Part shown: positions 9,046 through 18,394 of the stretch, piece by piece
How the letters are laid out: each line of letters opens with the position of its first letter
Position numbering within the stretch: position 1 is the first letter of the stretch
Assembly: GCA_002842695.1 (NCBI GenBank)
Contig: PHDT01000001.1
Coordinates: 124,001 to 188,000 of the forward strand
DNA length: 64,000 bases
Direction of reading: 5' to 3'
DNA from: Bacteroidetes bacterium HGW-Bacteroidetes-10
GTDB taxonomy: Bacteria > Bacteroidota > Bacteroidia > Bacteroidales > UBA932
The notes under the pieces: model-generated
Told to the model about the DNA's origin: nothing
What the model saw: the letters and a program-made list of their open reading frames with translations, nothing else
Databases searched by the model: none
Position numbers and translations under genes: made by a program

Positions 9046-10323
9046 TTATGACTCATCATCATCAGACTGATCGGGAGATTTGGTGTCTCCGTCAAGGAGC
9101 AGTCTGGTGGTGGCGGCATCAAGGGCTTCGACTCCGCGGAGTTTACGCTGAATAACCTTGGTGCGGGTTCCAACCAGTTTGTCGATATCATCCAGACCTC
9201 CCTGAATATTCTTCTGCGCTTTTTGGAGTAATCCTCCAAATGTATCGAATTCTCGTTTAACGGCACCCAGAATATTCCATACTTCACTGCTTCTCTTCTC
9301 AATGGCCAGCGTGCGGAATCCCATCTGCAGCGAATTGAGAATTGCAGCAAATGTTGTAGGGCCGGTTATGAGTACTTTGTATTTTTGCTGAATCTCTTCC
9401 AGAAGTGCTGCCTTACGGACAACCTCGGCATAAATACCCTCAAAAGGGAGAAACATGATTGCAAAATCGGTAGTGTAAGGCGGGTCTATATATTTTTCAG
9501 AGATATCCTTTGCCATAGATTTAATTGCAGCCTCGAGACTTTTTTGTTCCTTGTCAATTAATGCAATATCCGAAATGTCATAGGCATTCTGAAGAGCTTC
9601 GTAATTATCCTTTGGGAACTTGGCGTCTACAGGTAGCCAGACATGTTTGTTATTTTCATCCTTTCCAGGCAGCTTGATTGCAAACTCTACAAAATCCCTC
9701 GATGATGATTTGGTCTTGACATTTGACTCATACTGCTCCGGAGCAAGTATCTGTTCAAGCAGCATGGATAGCTGAACCTCTCCTATCCCCCCCCTCATCT
9801 TTACGTTGCTGAGGACTCTCTTAAGTCCTCCAACATCCTGAGCAAGTGTCTGCATCTCTCCAAGTCCCTTCTGAACCTCTATAAGTTGCTTCCCTACAGT
9901 TTCAAAACTTTGGCCCAGTCTCTCACTCAGTGTCTTTTCAAGTTTCTCCTCCACTGTTACACGAATCTGCTCAAGCTTGGTCTCTGTATTTTTAATCATT
10001 TCTGACTGTCTGTTCTCAATCTGCCCCAGTTTCTCTTTTTGCATTTCGGAAAGCAGGCCAAGGCTTTTATCTGAAGAGTCCTGAAATGTTTTAATATTCT
10101 GTGACATTGCAACCGAAAATTGCCTGAGTGCCTCAGAAAGTTCTTCCCTCCCCTCTTTTCCTCCTTTCTGTATCTCAGATGTAAGAAAACGAACATCCTC
10201 CCTGAATGCTCCCTCAATTCTTTTTATATTTTCATTAAGGGCAGATGTCCTTATAATTAATATAAGTATTAGCAGAAGTACTGCCAGAACCAGTGCCGCA
10301 ACGGCTATAATTACTATGTTCAT
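9046..10323 (-). CDS. rmuC: DNA recombination protein RmuC
   Basis: The 425-residue protein begins with a single membrane-spanning helix (about residues 3-25). A long coiled-coil region (about 30-165) follows, then the RmuC domain (GGIGEVQLSMLLEQILAPEQYESN through KYKVLITGPTTFAAILNSLQMGF). RmuC-family proteins have a restriction-endonuclease-like core and limit DNA rearrangement in E. coli; the molecular activity is inferred from the fold. It stands alone with its own terminator. The acidic C-terminal tail (DDDES) is unremarkable. Confidence 0.92.
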   Translation of the reverse strand: MNIVIIAVAALVLAVLLLILILIIRTSALNENIKRIEGAFREDVRFLTSEIQKGGKEGREELSEALRQFSVAMSQNIKTFQDSSDKSLGLLSEMQKEKLGQIENRQSEMIKNTETKLEQIRVTVEEKLEKTLSERLGQSFETVGKQLIEVQKGLGEMQTLAQDVGGLKRVLSNVKMRGGIGEVQLSMLLEQILAPEQYESNVKTKSSSRDFVEFAIKLPGKDENNKHVWLPVDAKFPKDNYEALQNAYDISDIALIDKEQKSLEAAIKSMAKDISEKYIDPPYTTDFAIMFLPFEGIYAEVVRKAALLEEIQQKYKVLITGPTTFAAILNSLQMGFRTLAIEKRSSEVWNILGAVKREFDTFGGLLQKAQKNIQGGLDDIDKLVGTRTKVIQRKLRGVEALDAATTRLLLDGDTKSPDQSDDDES

Positions 10324-10384
10324 GCTTGTGTTTGGGGAATAATGATAAATAGCTTGAAGTACTACAAATTAATGGAAAAAAGGT

Positions 10385-10392
10385 TATATTTG
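10385..10392 (+). promoter_or_regulatory. putative -7 promoter element of the marR-FNT operon
   Basis: TATATTTG matches TAnnTTTG and lies 27 bp before the marR ATG. Confidence 0.55.
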
Positions 10393-10419
10393 CAATAGTG
10401 AGAGCATATACAATCCTAT

Positions 10420-10863
10420 ATGATAATAAATAAACAGGTTGGTGTTTTTCTTAATCTGGTTCACTGCAAGTTCAAGCAATATGTGAACGCGATTTTTAAT
10501 TCTCATGGTTTCAACCTGACTGCAGAGCAGTTTCTGGTTATGGACACATTATGGGATGAAGGAGTTATGTCTCAGCAACAGATTGCAGATACAATTCTTA
10601 AAGATAAAAACTCAGTAACCAAGCTCATTGATGCTCTGGAAAAGAAAGGTCTTGTTGAGAGGGTTGCCGGACAGTCAGACAAAAGGCAAAATCTTATCCA
10701 TCTTACAGCAAGAGCTGTTGAAATTAAGGAAGCCATTACGCAGGTAGCAATCGATACCACTGACCAAATTATTAAGGATATCCCAAAAGAGGATCTGGTG
10801 AATTTTGTAAAGGTTCTTAACAAAATGGCAGAAAACATAGACTCTCTCGAAAAGAAACTATGA
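10420..10863 (+). CDS. MarR family transcriptional regulator
   Basis: This is a 147-residue winged-helix protein of MarR size. The central part TAEQFLVMDTLWDEGVMSQQQIADTILKDKNSVTKLIDALEKKGLVER is the DNA-binding domain, and the wing reads VAGQSDKRQNLIHLT. It probably acts as a dimer repressing its own operon. The stop codon overlaps the start of the FNT channel gene (ATGA), so it most likely regulates that channel and perhaps the cysteate synthase gene that follows. The ligand is unknown. Confidence 0.9.
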   Translation: MIINKQVGVFLNLVHCKFKQYVNAIFNSHGFNLTAEQFLVMDTLWDEGVMSQQQIADTILKDKNSVTKLIDALEKKGLVERVAGQSDKRQNLIHLTARAVEIKEAITQVAIDTTDQIIKDIPKEDLVNFVKVLNKMAENIDSLEKKL

Positions 10864-11696
10864 GCAACTATCTTACACCACAGGAAATACTTGAATACGC
10901 AGAGGAGACAGGAGTAAAAAAGGCTGGTATGCCCTTTGGCAGAACCATGCTTCTTTCATTCCTAGCAGGTGTTTTCATTGCTCTTGCATCCGTTGGCAGC
11001 AATATAATTTCTCATAATATAACAGACATAGGTGTTGCAAAATATCTAGCCGGACTTATTTTTCCCACAGGTCTCATTCTTGTGGTTGTGGCAGGTGCAG
11101 AGCTCTTTACAGGGAACAACCTCATTTCAATTGCAGCTCTGTCAAGGAGAGTTAAATGGAGCACATATGCATACAATCTTGTAATTGTATGGGCCGGAAA
11201 CCTTGTGGGATCTGTTTTTATAGCACTGCTGATATATCTTTCAGGTCAGCTGGACTATTCGGCAGGATTTTTAGGTGCCTACACCATAAAAGTAGCCTCG
11301 ATAAAGACAAACCTAACTTTTTTACAGGCTTTTTCATCCGGAATACTCTGTAATCTGCTTGTCTGCCTGGCTGTCTGGATGTCTTACGGCGCAAAAGATC
11401 TTGCAAGTAAATCACTTGTTATTTTCTTCCCTATCTGGTTGTTTATCGCATCCGGTTACGAACACAGTGTTGCGAATATGTACTACCTCTCTGCAGGACT
11501 GTTTGCCAAGTCCAGTGCAAGATTCACTGAAGCTGCGACAGGCTCATACGCTGTATCTCCCGAATCACTTGAAAATCTAAATATTTTATCCTCACTGGGA
11601 GCCAATTTGCTTCCCGTAACACTGGGAAACCTTGCAGGCGGAGCTATCTTCGTTGGAGCCTGGTACTGGTGGGCATATAAAAAACATACTTCATAG
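10860..11696 (+). CDS. formate/nitrite transporter (FNT) family anion channel
   Basis: The 278-residue membrane protein has six predicted helices. It carries FNT signatures: AGAELFTGNN, ILCNLLVCLAVWMS and the central-histidine motif SGYEHSVANMYY. FNT pentamers conduct small monovalent anions such as formate, nitrite, hydrosulfide or lactate. The substrate cannot be assigned from these motifs. The neighbours, a cysteate synthase 6 bp downstream and a SulP permease beyond, make hydrosulfide or another sulfur anion a fair guess; formate is the other obvious option for a fermenter. It overlaps marR by 4 bp. Confidence 0.9.
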   Translation: MSNYLTPQEILEYAEETGVKKAGMPFGRTMLLSFLAGVFIALASVGSNIISHNITDIGVAKYLAGLIFPTGLILVVVAGAELFTGNNLISIAALSRRVKWSTYAYNLVIVWAGNLVGSVFIALLIYLSGQLDYSAGFLGAYTIKVASIKTNLTFLQAFSSGILCNLLVCLAVWMSYGAKDLASKSLVIFFPIWLFIASGYEHSVANMYYLSAGLFAKSSARFTEAATGSYAVSPESLENLNILSSLGANLLPVTLGNLAGGAIFVGAWYWWAYKKHTS

Positions 11697-11702
11697 CACC
11701 TT

Positions 11703-12977
11703 ATGACAGATTATAAATTAAAGAACATTGCCACCGGCGCATTTTTCGAAGATACCGGCTGGCTGCTTTCAGACCCCTCATCCAGCCAGCCCTCTCTTAT
11801 CAGGGCAGAATACTCAAAACTTAAACTGGATCTTCTGGATGATTCCAATGGGTTCTACAAATTTGCAGATTGGCTACCGGTAAAAAGGTTTCTGAAAAAT
11901 TCTGCACCTCCTGTTACTTACAAAAGTGAAAAGCTTGCGGCGGCCCTGCACCTTGATAATCTATACATTACTTTTAATGGCTACTGGCCGGATAGAGGTG
12001 CTAAAATGACCACCTGTTCCTTTAAAGAGACTGAGGCTTATTCTGTTTGCGCCAGACTTAACCAGGAGAATAACGGAGTTATGGTTGTAGCATCTGCCGG
12101 AAATACAGCCCGGGCTTTTGCAAAAGTATGCTCAGAGAATCACATTCCTCTTCTTATTGTAGTTCCAGAGGATAACTTAGATGCCCTTTGGCTTAGCGAA
12201 CCTGTTGGAGATTGTGTAAAACTTATATCTACACCTGCAGGAACAGACTATTATGACGCAATCGATCTGGCATCAAAAATCTGTAAATCGGAAAGGTTCT
12301 TTGAAGAGGGAGGAGCAAAAAACATTGCCCGTAGAGATGGAATGGGAACAACTGTTCTGTCTGCAGCAACTACAATCGGAAGAATACCTGACTTTTACTT
12401 TCAGGCAATTGGAAGCGGAACCGGTGCAATAGCTGCGTGGGAAGCCAATTTAAGACTTATTGGAGATGGCCGTTACGGCAATCACAAAATGGTTTTAATA
12501 CCATCTCAGAACTATCCCTTTACTCCAATGTACGATGCATGGAAAAACGGAAGCAGGGATCTTCTGCCAACTGATGAAGACGCTTCACGGGAGCTGGTAC
12601 TGCAGATATCGGCAAAGGTTCTGTCAAACAGAAGACCTCCATATCCGGTGAAGGGTGGATTGTATGATGCACTGGTTGATTGCGGCGGAGATATTGAGAT
12701 TGCAGACAACGGTGAAATGGAGAGAGCCTGTGAACTTTTTGAAAAGACAGAGGGAATTGACATACACCCTGCGGCAGGCATAGCTTTAGCCGGAATGATC
12801 AAAAGTATTAATTCAGGAAAAGCCGGAAGAGAAAAAATTCTTATGTTAAACATAACCGGAGGTGGAGAAAAACTATTCAAATCTGCTAATAAAGTTACAT
12901 ATCTAAGGCCTGATTACATTATTGACAACAAGAGCGATGCCAATCTTATAATTAGTAAGGCTGAATCTCTTTTTTAA
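11703..12977 (+). CDS. cysteate synthase-like PLP enzyme (threonine synthase paralog)
   Basis: The 424-residue fold-type II PLP enzyme has its likely Schiff-base Lys108 in GAKMTTCSFKETEA. In place of the GSFKDRG loop of threonine synthase it has CSFKE, which resembles the cysteate synthase branch known from Methanosarcina. That enzyme joins O-phosphoserine and sulfite to give L-cysteate. Other motifs are VVASAGNTARAFAKVC (phosphate/PLP loop) and FQAIGSGTGAIAAWEA. Bacteroidota use L-cysteate as head-group precursor of sulfonolipids, so this gene may serve that pathway. It is 6 bp downstream of the FNT gene. A divergent threonine synthase remains possible. Confidence 0.72.
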   Translation: MTDYKLKNIATGAFFEDTGWLLSDPSSSQPSLIRAEYSKLKLDLLDDSNGFYKFADWLPVKRFLKNSAPPVTYKSEKLAAALHLDNLYITFNGYWPDRGAKMTTCSFKETEAYSVCARLNQENNGVMVVASAGNTARAFAKVCSENHIPLLIVVPEDNLDALWLSEPVGDCVKLISTPAGTDYYDAIDLASKICKSERFFEEGGAKNIARRDGMGTTVLSAATTIGRIPDFYFQAIGSGTGAIAAWEANLRLIGDGRYGNHKMVLIPSQNYPFTPMYDAWKNGSRDLLPTDEDASRELVLQISAKVLSNRRPPYPVKGGLYDALVDCGGDIEIADNGEMERACELFEKTEGIDIHPAAGIALAGMIKSINSGKAGREKILMLNITGGGEKLFKSANKVTYLRPDYIIDNKSDANLIISKAESLF

Positions 12978-12978
12978 G

Positions 12979-13008
12979 TTGCCCTCTCGGATATAATTTT
13001 TAAATTTG
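12979..13008 (+). promoter_or_regulatory. putative promoter of the SulP-DMT operon
   Basis: TTG (12979-12981), a 19-nt gap and TAAATTTG (13001-13008) fit the Bacteroidota -33/-7 pattern. The inferred start of transcription near 13015 lies downstream of the TTG chosen by the ORF track at 13006, which argues for ATG 13033 as start codon. Confidence 0.6.
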
Positions 13009-13032
13009 CACCCTCAATCAATAAAAGGAGTG

Positions 13033-14766
13033 ATGGACTTTAAATTTGCTTCGGCTTTTCAGCCGAGATTCTTTTCCCTTTTTAAAAAAGGGGCATATTC
13101 TAAAAAAACATTTACTTCCGACCTAATCGCCGGTATAATTGTTGGTATAGTAGCACTTCCCCTTGCAATTGCCTTTGGTATTGCATCAGGTGTAACACCA
13201 CAGCAGGGGCTCATTACAGCTATTGTTGCCGGTTTGCTGATGTCTGTTTTTGGTGGTTCCAATTTCCTTATAGGCGGTCCTACAGGGGCATTTATTGTAA
13301 TAGTATATGGCATTGTTACCCAATATGGAATTTCCGGTCTGATAATAGCAACAGTTCTGGCTGGAGTTATGCTTGTTGCAATGGGCGTTTTTAAACTCGG
13401 ATCGATTATCCGGTTTATCCCCTATCCTATTGTTGTTGGTTTTACCAGCGGTATTGCTCTTGTTATATTCTCCACTCAGATAAAAGATCTTTTTGGATTG
13501 CAGATGGCAGAGGTTCCCTCTGAGTTTATTCCAAAATGGGTTGCATACTTTAACAATATTTCAACTATCAACTTCTGGGAGGCCGGACTTGGCATCCTGA
13601 GTTTGCTGATTATTATATTCTGGCCTCGTATTACCTCTAAAGTACCAGGCTCCTTAATTGCAATTTTTGCCGGAACATTTATTGCAATTTTAATGACCAG
13701 ATTCGCCGGAGTGGAGTTTGCCACCATAGGCAGTAAGTTTCCGGAACTGGCAGGCGGAATACCCCTTCCAAGACCCGAAACTCCAAAAATTGATTTCGAG
13801 GCAATAAAGCTTCTTTTTCAGCCTGCGATTACAATTGCTCTGCTTTGCGCTATTGAATCTTTACTTGCGGCAATGGTTGCAGATGGCGTTACCGGAAAGA
13901 AACATGACTCTAATACAGAGCTTATTGGCCAGGGTATTGCAAATATTGTAACACCTTTCTTTGGAGGTATTCCTGCCACAGGTGCGATTGCAAGGACAAT
14001 GGCTAACATTAATAATGGCGGAAAGACTCCGGTTGCTGGCATTATTCATGCGATTGTTCTTATACTGATATTTCTATTTTTGATGCCTTATGCAGTATAT
14101 ATTCCGCTCTCCGTGCTAGCTGCAATTCTTATAATTGTATCATACAACATGAGTGAATGGAGAACATTCAAAAGTATGCTCAAGGGGCACAGGGCAGATG
14201 TTGCAGTTCTTCTGCTCACCTTCTTCCTTACTGTAATTATTGACCTGACTGTTGCTATTGAGGTTGGAGTTGTACTGGCTATTATCCTTTTTGTAAAGAG
14301 AGTTTCAGAGTCTTCAAGCATTACCCAGGTGGAGACATCGTTTATTCCGGGGACCGAGAGAGGTGAATATTCATCTGACGTAGAGATACTTGACATTCCA
14401 AAGGGTGTTGAAGTTTACGAAATTGACGGACCCTTCTTTTTTGGTCTGGCAAGTAAACTTGACGAAATTGACGTTGCATCTCACCACATAGTAAAGGTGA
14501 GAATTATTCGAATGAGAAAAGTGCCTTTTATGGATTCAACAGGATTGAATAACCTTAGGAATCTATGGAAAAGGTCAAAAAGAGAAAAAGTTCAGATGAT
14601 CCTTTCTGGAGTAAATGAATCTGTTCTTTCAACCCTAACAAAGTCTGGGTTGGCAGACGAAATTGGAAGAGAATACATTTTCCCTCATATTCAGCTTGCT
14701 ATAGAGAAAGCCTCAGAAATTGTAAGAAAATCAAATGAAATGACCGCTAAGAAGAACCAGGTATGA
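13033..14766 (+). CDS. SulP family inorganic anion permease with STAS domain
   Basis: This secondary transporter has an N-terminal core of about 12-14 helices, opening with DLIAGIIVGIVALPLAIAFGIASGVTPQQGL. A C-terminal STAS domain (about residues 425-555) ends it, including MRKVPFMDSTGLNNL. SulP proteins carry sulfate, bicarbonate or other anions. I start it at ATG 13033 (577 residues), because the track start at 13006 is a TTG inside the promoter. AGGAG lies just before ATG 13033. The DMT gene overlaps it by 4 bp. Substrate is unknown; the nearby cysteate synthase makes sulfate or sulfite plausible. Confidence 0.92.
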   Translation: MDFKFASAFQPRFFSLFKKGAYSKKTFTSDLIAGIIVGIVALPLAIAFGIASGVTPQQGLITAIVAGLLMSVFGGSNFLIGGPTGAFIVIVYGIVTQYGISGLIIATVLAGVMLVAMGVFKLGSIIRFIPYPIVVGFTSGIALVIFSTQIKDLFGLQMAEVPSEFIPKWVAYFNNISTINFWEAGLGILSLLIIIFWPRITSKVPGSLIAIFAGTFIAILMTRFAGVEFATIGSKFPELAGGIPLPRPETPKIDFEAIKLLFQPAITIALLCAIESLLAAMVADGVTGKKHDSNTELIGQGIANIVTPFFGGIPATGAIARTMANINNGGKTPVAGIIHAIVLILIFLFLMPYAVYIPLSVLAAILIIVSYNMSEWRTFKSMLKGHRADVAVLLLTFFLTVIIDLTVAIEVGVVLAIILFVKRVSESSSITQVETSFIPGTERGEYSSDVEILDIPKGVEVYEIDGPFFFGLASKLDEIDVASHHIVKVRIIRMRKVPFMDSTGLNNLRNLWKRSKREKVQMILSGVNESVLSTLTKSGLADEIGREYIFPHIQLAIEKASEIVRKSNEMTAKKNQV

Positions 14767-15704
14767 TGAAGTGGTTTTCCGGGTTATCCCCGAAAAGCAG
14801 AGGAGTAGTGCTGATTCTTCTGGCAAATGCACTGTTCGCCGTAAACATGCCCGTTTCAAGAGAGATAACACCTCTGTGGATTGACCCCTTTGGGCTTTCT
14901 CAGCTGAGAATTACCTTTGCCTTTATCTCATTCTTTATACTCTCGTTTATTGTAAGCGACAAGGGAAAACCATTTTCAATAAGAGATCATTTTACCCTTC
15001 TCCTTGCCGGGATTATGGGAACGGCTGCAAATCAGCTCTCATTCCTAGCCGGCCTTGCAAAGACATCTCCTGTTGACGCATCTCTGATTATAACAATAAC
15101 TCCAATTATCACAATGATTTTTGCTGCTCTAATTATCAAGGAGCCAATATCATTTAAAAAGGCTGCCGGGGTATTTACTGGAATGCTTGGAGCTGCTTTG
15201 ATTCTTTATACTGCACAATACGGCCATTTTGAACAGACAGGTACACTGGAAGGTAATCTTACCGTACTTATCAGCTGTTTTGTTTATGCACTATATCTGG
15301 TTATTATCAGGCCCCTGATGATGGAGCACTCCCCTGTTCATGTAATGAAGTGGACATTTTTTTATGGTGCAGTTGTTGCACTGCCATTCACATACAAATA
15401 TGTATCAGTGGCTCCGGGAGCTGGTACTGCAGTCTGGCTTGAGCTTGGATACGCCCTGCTTATGGGAACTTTCGCCGCATACCTCCTTGTTGCATTTGCC
15501 CTACAGTTGCTCAGACCAACAACAGTGAGCATGTTTAACTACATCCAGCCCGTTCTTGCCTCGATCATTGCAATTGCAATAGGTCAGGATATTTTAAACT
15601 GGACCAAGCCCGTTTCAGCTGCTTTGATTTTTATTGGAGTGTACCTTGTATTAACTTCAAAGTCCAGGGAAGATCTGAAAAAACTATCTGAAGAGAGCCG
15701 GTGA
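14763..15704 (+). CDS. DMT superfamily (EamA) transporter
   Basis: A 313-residue protein of ten predicted transmembrane helices made of two EamA repeats. The first opens with GVVLILLANALFAVNMPVSREI and the second with EGNLTVLISCFVYALYLVIIRPLM. Members export amino acids and related metabolites, but the substrate cannot be predicted from sequence. It overlaps the SulP stop by 4 bp (ATGATG), so the two are translationally coupled. Its 3' end overlaps the convergent GH10-like gene by 21 bp. Confidence 0.9.
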   Translation: MMKWFSGLSPKSRGVVLILLANALFAVNMPVSREITPLWIDPFGLSQLRITFAFISFFILSFIVSDKGKPFSIRDHFTLLLAGIMGTAANQLSFLAGLAKTSPVDASLIITITPIITMIFAALIIKEPISFKKAAGVFTGMLGAALILYTAQYGHFEQTGTLEGNLTVLISCFVYALYLVIIRPLMMEHSPVHVMKWTFFYGAVVALPFTYKYVSVAPGAGTAVWLELGYALLMGTFAAYLLVAFALQLLRPTTVSMFNYIQPVLASIIAIAIGQDILNWTKPVSAALIFIGVYLVLTSKSREDLKKLSEESR

Positions 15705-17174
15705 CGGTTTACTCTCGTTCTGAAGTCTGTCCAGAGCTGTTACAACATACTTGAATCCTCTCTCCTTACCAATTTTGTAGAAAGGAACATTCACAATATC
15801 TGCGATATTTGCCGGATTTGAGATATCAATGCTCTCCTCTTTTCTGAATTTATAAATTACCCAGAAAACAGCCCTGTCCATTTCATTGGCTGTATTTAAC
15901 TTACTCCAGCTTATTGTTCCGCTCTTGAATCTTAAATTTCCAACTTGCGCAGGAGGAATTGTATCGATATGCTCATATTTTGGCATGAGAGCAGGGTATC
16001 TCTGATAGTTGCTGCTAAGGGAATCCATTAGCTTTGGCTGCCCGGAGAATCCTAATCCTGACCACCATATATTTCCGTCAATTTTTTGGTTTTCTTTTAC
16101 CAGTGCCATTTTTCTGAACAGCTGATTTACAAGATCTCCGTTGCGGTTTTTTATCTCAAGCTGATTCCATATACTTTGCCCTATATACAGATTAACTCCG
16201 TAACTGTTATCTGCCCACCATTTAACAAGAGGAAGATAGTTAACCCTGGTATGTCCAATTTCCCAGTAAAGCTGCGGAGCATTGTAGTCAATCCAGCCCT
16301 CTTTCATCCACAACAAGATATCTGCAAAGAGATCGTCATAGTTTGTCTGTAATGACGATGATTGTGAGCCCAGTGGGTCAACACTGTCATTTCGCCACAC
16401 ACCAAACGGGCTTATTCCAAATTTCACCCATGGTTTTATAGATTTAACTGTCGAATTCAATTCCTTAACCAGACGGTTAACATTGTTCCTCCTCCAGTTG
16501 TTTTTGTCGAAACGATCAAAGCCGTCGGCTTTATGATAAAGAAGAAATGACTCTTCATCGGGGAATTCCAGATAAGGAAGTCTGTACGGATAAAAATAAT
16601 CGTCAAAATGGACAGCATCGAGGTCATATCTTTTAACGAAATCTCCTATTACTGCTATAAGATGCTCTCTGGACTCAGGCCTTCCCGGATCGAAGTATAT
16701 CTGAGTACCATATCGCAGAAACATTTCCGGTTTTTTGAAAAAGAGATGATTTGGGTCCAGAACTTCATCCTTGCCGGATGTAACCCTGTATGGATTAAAC
16801 CAGGCATGAAATTCCATTCCCCTTTTGTGACATTCATCAATGACAAATGCAGCAGGATCAAAGAAAGGCTCCGGAGCCTTTCCCTGCGTTCCTGTAATAA
16901 AACGGCTCCAAGGTTCGAGTGCCGAGACAAACAGAGCATCTGCCTGGGGCCTTACCTGAAATATTACCGCATTAATATTAAGACTTTTAAAGATATCAAG
17001 ATGATGAAGAATATCTGCCTTAATCTGATCCGTTGTCATGTTTTTCCATGTAGTATTGACTACTGTAGGAAACCATGCTCCTCTGAATTCTCTTTTAGTT
17101 TCATTGCTTCCGGAAGCAATGTATGTTCCTGCCAGCAAAAAAGTCAGCAGGAACAATACAAATATTCTTTTCAT
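15684..17174 (-). CDS. secreted GH10-like (DUF187/GHL10) glycosyl hydrolase family protein
   Basis: The 496-residue protein has a signal peptide (MKRIFVLFLLTFLLAGTYIASG) and a TIM-barrel domain of the family 10-like hydrolases. Motifs are EFRGAWFPTVVNTTW, NAVIFQVRPQADALF, EFHAWFNPYRV and LDAVHFDDYFYPY. A C-terminal part (about 400-490) looks like an Fn3-type domain. Such proteins are annotated as peptidoglycan or glycan hydrolases, but activity is rarely shown. It begins 12 bp after the thiolase stop, so it may be read through from the lysine operon, although its role is unrelated. Confidence 0.85.
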   Translation of the reverse strand: MKRIFVLFLLTFLLAGTYIASGSNETKREFRGAWFPTVVNTTWKNMTTDQIKADILHHLDIFKSLNINAVIFQVRPQADALFVSALEPWSRFITGTQGKAPEPFFDPAAFVIDECHKRGMEFHAWFNPYRVTSGKDEVLDPNHLFFKKPEMFLRYGTQIYFDPGRPESREHLIAVIGDFVKRYDLDAVHFDDYFYPYRLPYLEFPDEESFLLYHKADGFDRFDKNNWRRNNVNRLVKELNSTVKSIKPWVKFGISPFGVWRNDSVDPLGSQSSSLQTNYDDLFADILLWMKEGWIDYNAPQLYWEIGHTRVNYLPLVKWWADNSYGVNLYIGQSIWNQLEIKNRNGDLVNQLFRKMALVKENQKIDGNIWWSGLGFSGQPKLMDSLSSNYQRYPALMPKYEHIDTIPPAQVGNLRFKSGTISWSKLNTANEMDRAVFWVIYKFRKEESIDISNPANIADIVNVPFYKIGKERGFKYVVTALDRLQNESKPSPALFR

Positions 17175-17186
17175 ATCTTAAATTTA

Positions 17187-18392
17187 TTAGACGCGCTTAA
17201 TTACAACAGCGGTACCCATGCCGCCCCCGATGCAAAGTGAAGCAAGACCATACTCCTTGCCTGTTGCCTTAAGGGCATGTACAAGAGTAACAAGGATTCT
17301 GTTTCCGGAAGCACCAATTGGATGTCCAAGGGCAATCGCACCACCATTGATGTTTGTAACCTCATTTATCCACTCTCTTGTAACACCGTGTTCCTCTATA
17401 AGTTCATGAATCACACCCAGAGACTGAGCTGCAAACGCCTCGTTAAGCTCAATAAGTTGCATCTGAGAAAGTTTCATTCCTGCATTTTTAAGAGCTTTGC
17501 GGATTGCCGGAACAGGGCCCATACCCATATAAGCCGGATCAACACCACCCTGACCAACTGCAACAATCTCTGCCAGTGGCTTAAGACCATACTGTTTAAC
17601 TGCATCTTCGCTTACAACCATAACAAATGATGCTCCGTCGTTAACACCTGATGCATTTCCTGCTGTTACAGTGCCATCTTTCTTAAAAGCAGGCTTAAGC
17701 TGAGCAAGTTTTTCCACAGATGTTCCCCTGTTTGGATACTCATCTTTTGCAAAAACAGTTGTCTCTTTCTTTGTAACAATTTCTACAGGAACAATCTCTT
17801 TGTCAAAGATTCCACCATCAACTGCCTTTATAGCCTTCTGCTGAGATGCAAAAGAGAATGCATCCTGCTCTTCCCTGGTAATAGCATACTTCTCTGCAAT
17901 GTTTTCTGCAGTAATACCCATATGATATTTATTGAAAGCATCAGTAAGTCCGTCAGTTACCATATGATCAAGAGCCTGAATGTTACCCATTTTGTTTCCA
18001 TTTCTGAGGGAACCCGGCATAACAAATCCTGAGTTTGTCATTGATTCTGTTCCTCCTGCAATAATTACATCTGCAGCTCCTGAAAGAATTTCTGCATATG
18101 CGTTCATAACTGCTTTCATACCTGAACCGCAAACCATATTAATTGAGTAAGCCGGAACTTCATGAGGAATTCCACCATAAACAGAAGCTTGTCTTGCTAC
18201 TCCCTGCATCTGACCGGCAGACAGAATGTTACCTGCAATCACAGAATCAACTTTTTCCGGACTGATTCCGCTGTCCCTGATAATTTCCTTTATTACTAAA
18301 GCACCCAGCTGACCCGGAGTAAAAGGAGATAAAGATCCCATAAATTTGCCTATTGCTGTTCTTCTTGCAGCGACAATAAATACCTTTTTCAT
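17187..18392 (-). CDS. thl: acetyl-CoA C-acetyltransferase (thiolase)
   Basis: The 401-residue thiolase has nucleophile Cys88 (NMVCGSGMK), the GHPIGASG histidine loop and the C-terminal CIGGGMG cysteine. In this operon it would cleave acetoacetyl-CoA, formed by the CoA-transferase, into two acetyl-CoA. One of these is needed again by Kce. It can also run in the condensing direction for butyrate synthesis with the crotonase and Hbd at 61.9-63.5 kb. It starts 2 bp after the atoA stop and is the last gene clearly belonging to the lysine operon. The atoB name would be equally apt. Confidence 0.95.
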   Translation of the reverse strand: MKKVFIVAARRTAIGKFMGSLSPFTPGQLGALVIKEIIRDSGISPEKVDSVIAGNILSAGQMQGVARQASVYGGIPHEVPAYSINMVCGSGMKAVMNAYAEILSGAADVIIAGGTESMTNSGFVMPGSLRNGNKMGNIQALDHMVTDGLTDAFNKYHMGITAENIAEKYAITREEQDAFSFASQQKAIKAVDGGIFDKEIVPVEIVTKKETTVFAKDEYPNRGTSVEKLAQLKPAFKKDGTVTAGNASGVNDGASFVMVVSEDAVKQYGLKPLAEIVAVGQGGVDPAYMGMGPVPAIRKALKNAGMKLSQMQLIELNEAFAAQSLGVIHELIEEHGVTREWINEVTNINGGAIALGHPIGASGNRILVTLVHALKATGKEYGLASLCIGGGMGTAVVIKRV

Positions 18393-18394
18393 AT

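Noticed and set aside
16608-17240. 210-codon plus-strand ORF opposite the GH10-like gene
   Set aside because: It is antisense to a gene with signal peptide and family motifs, and its translation has no recognisable domain and odd composition.
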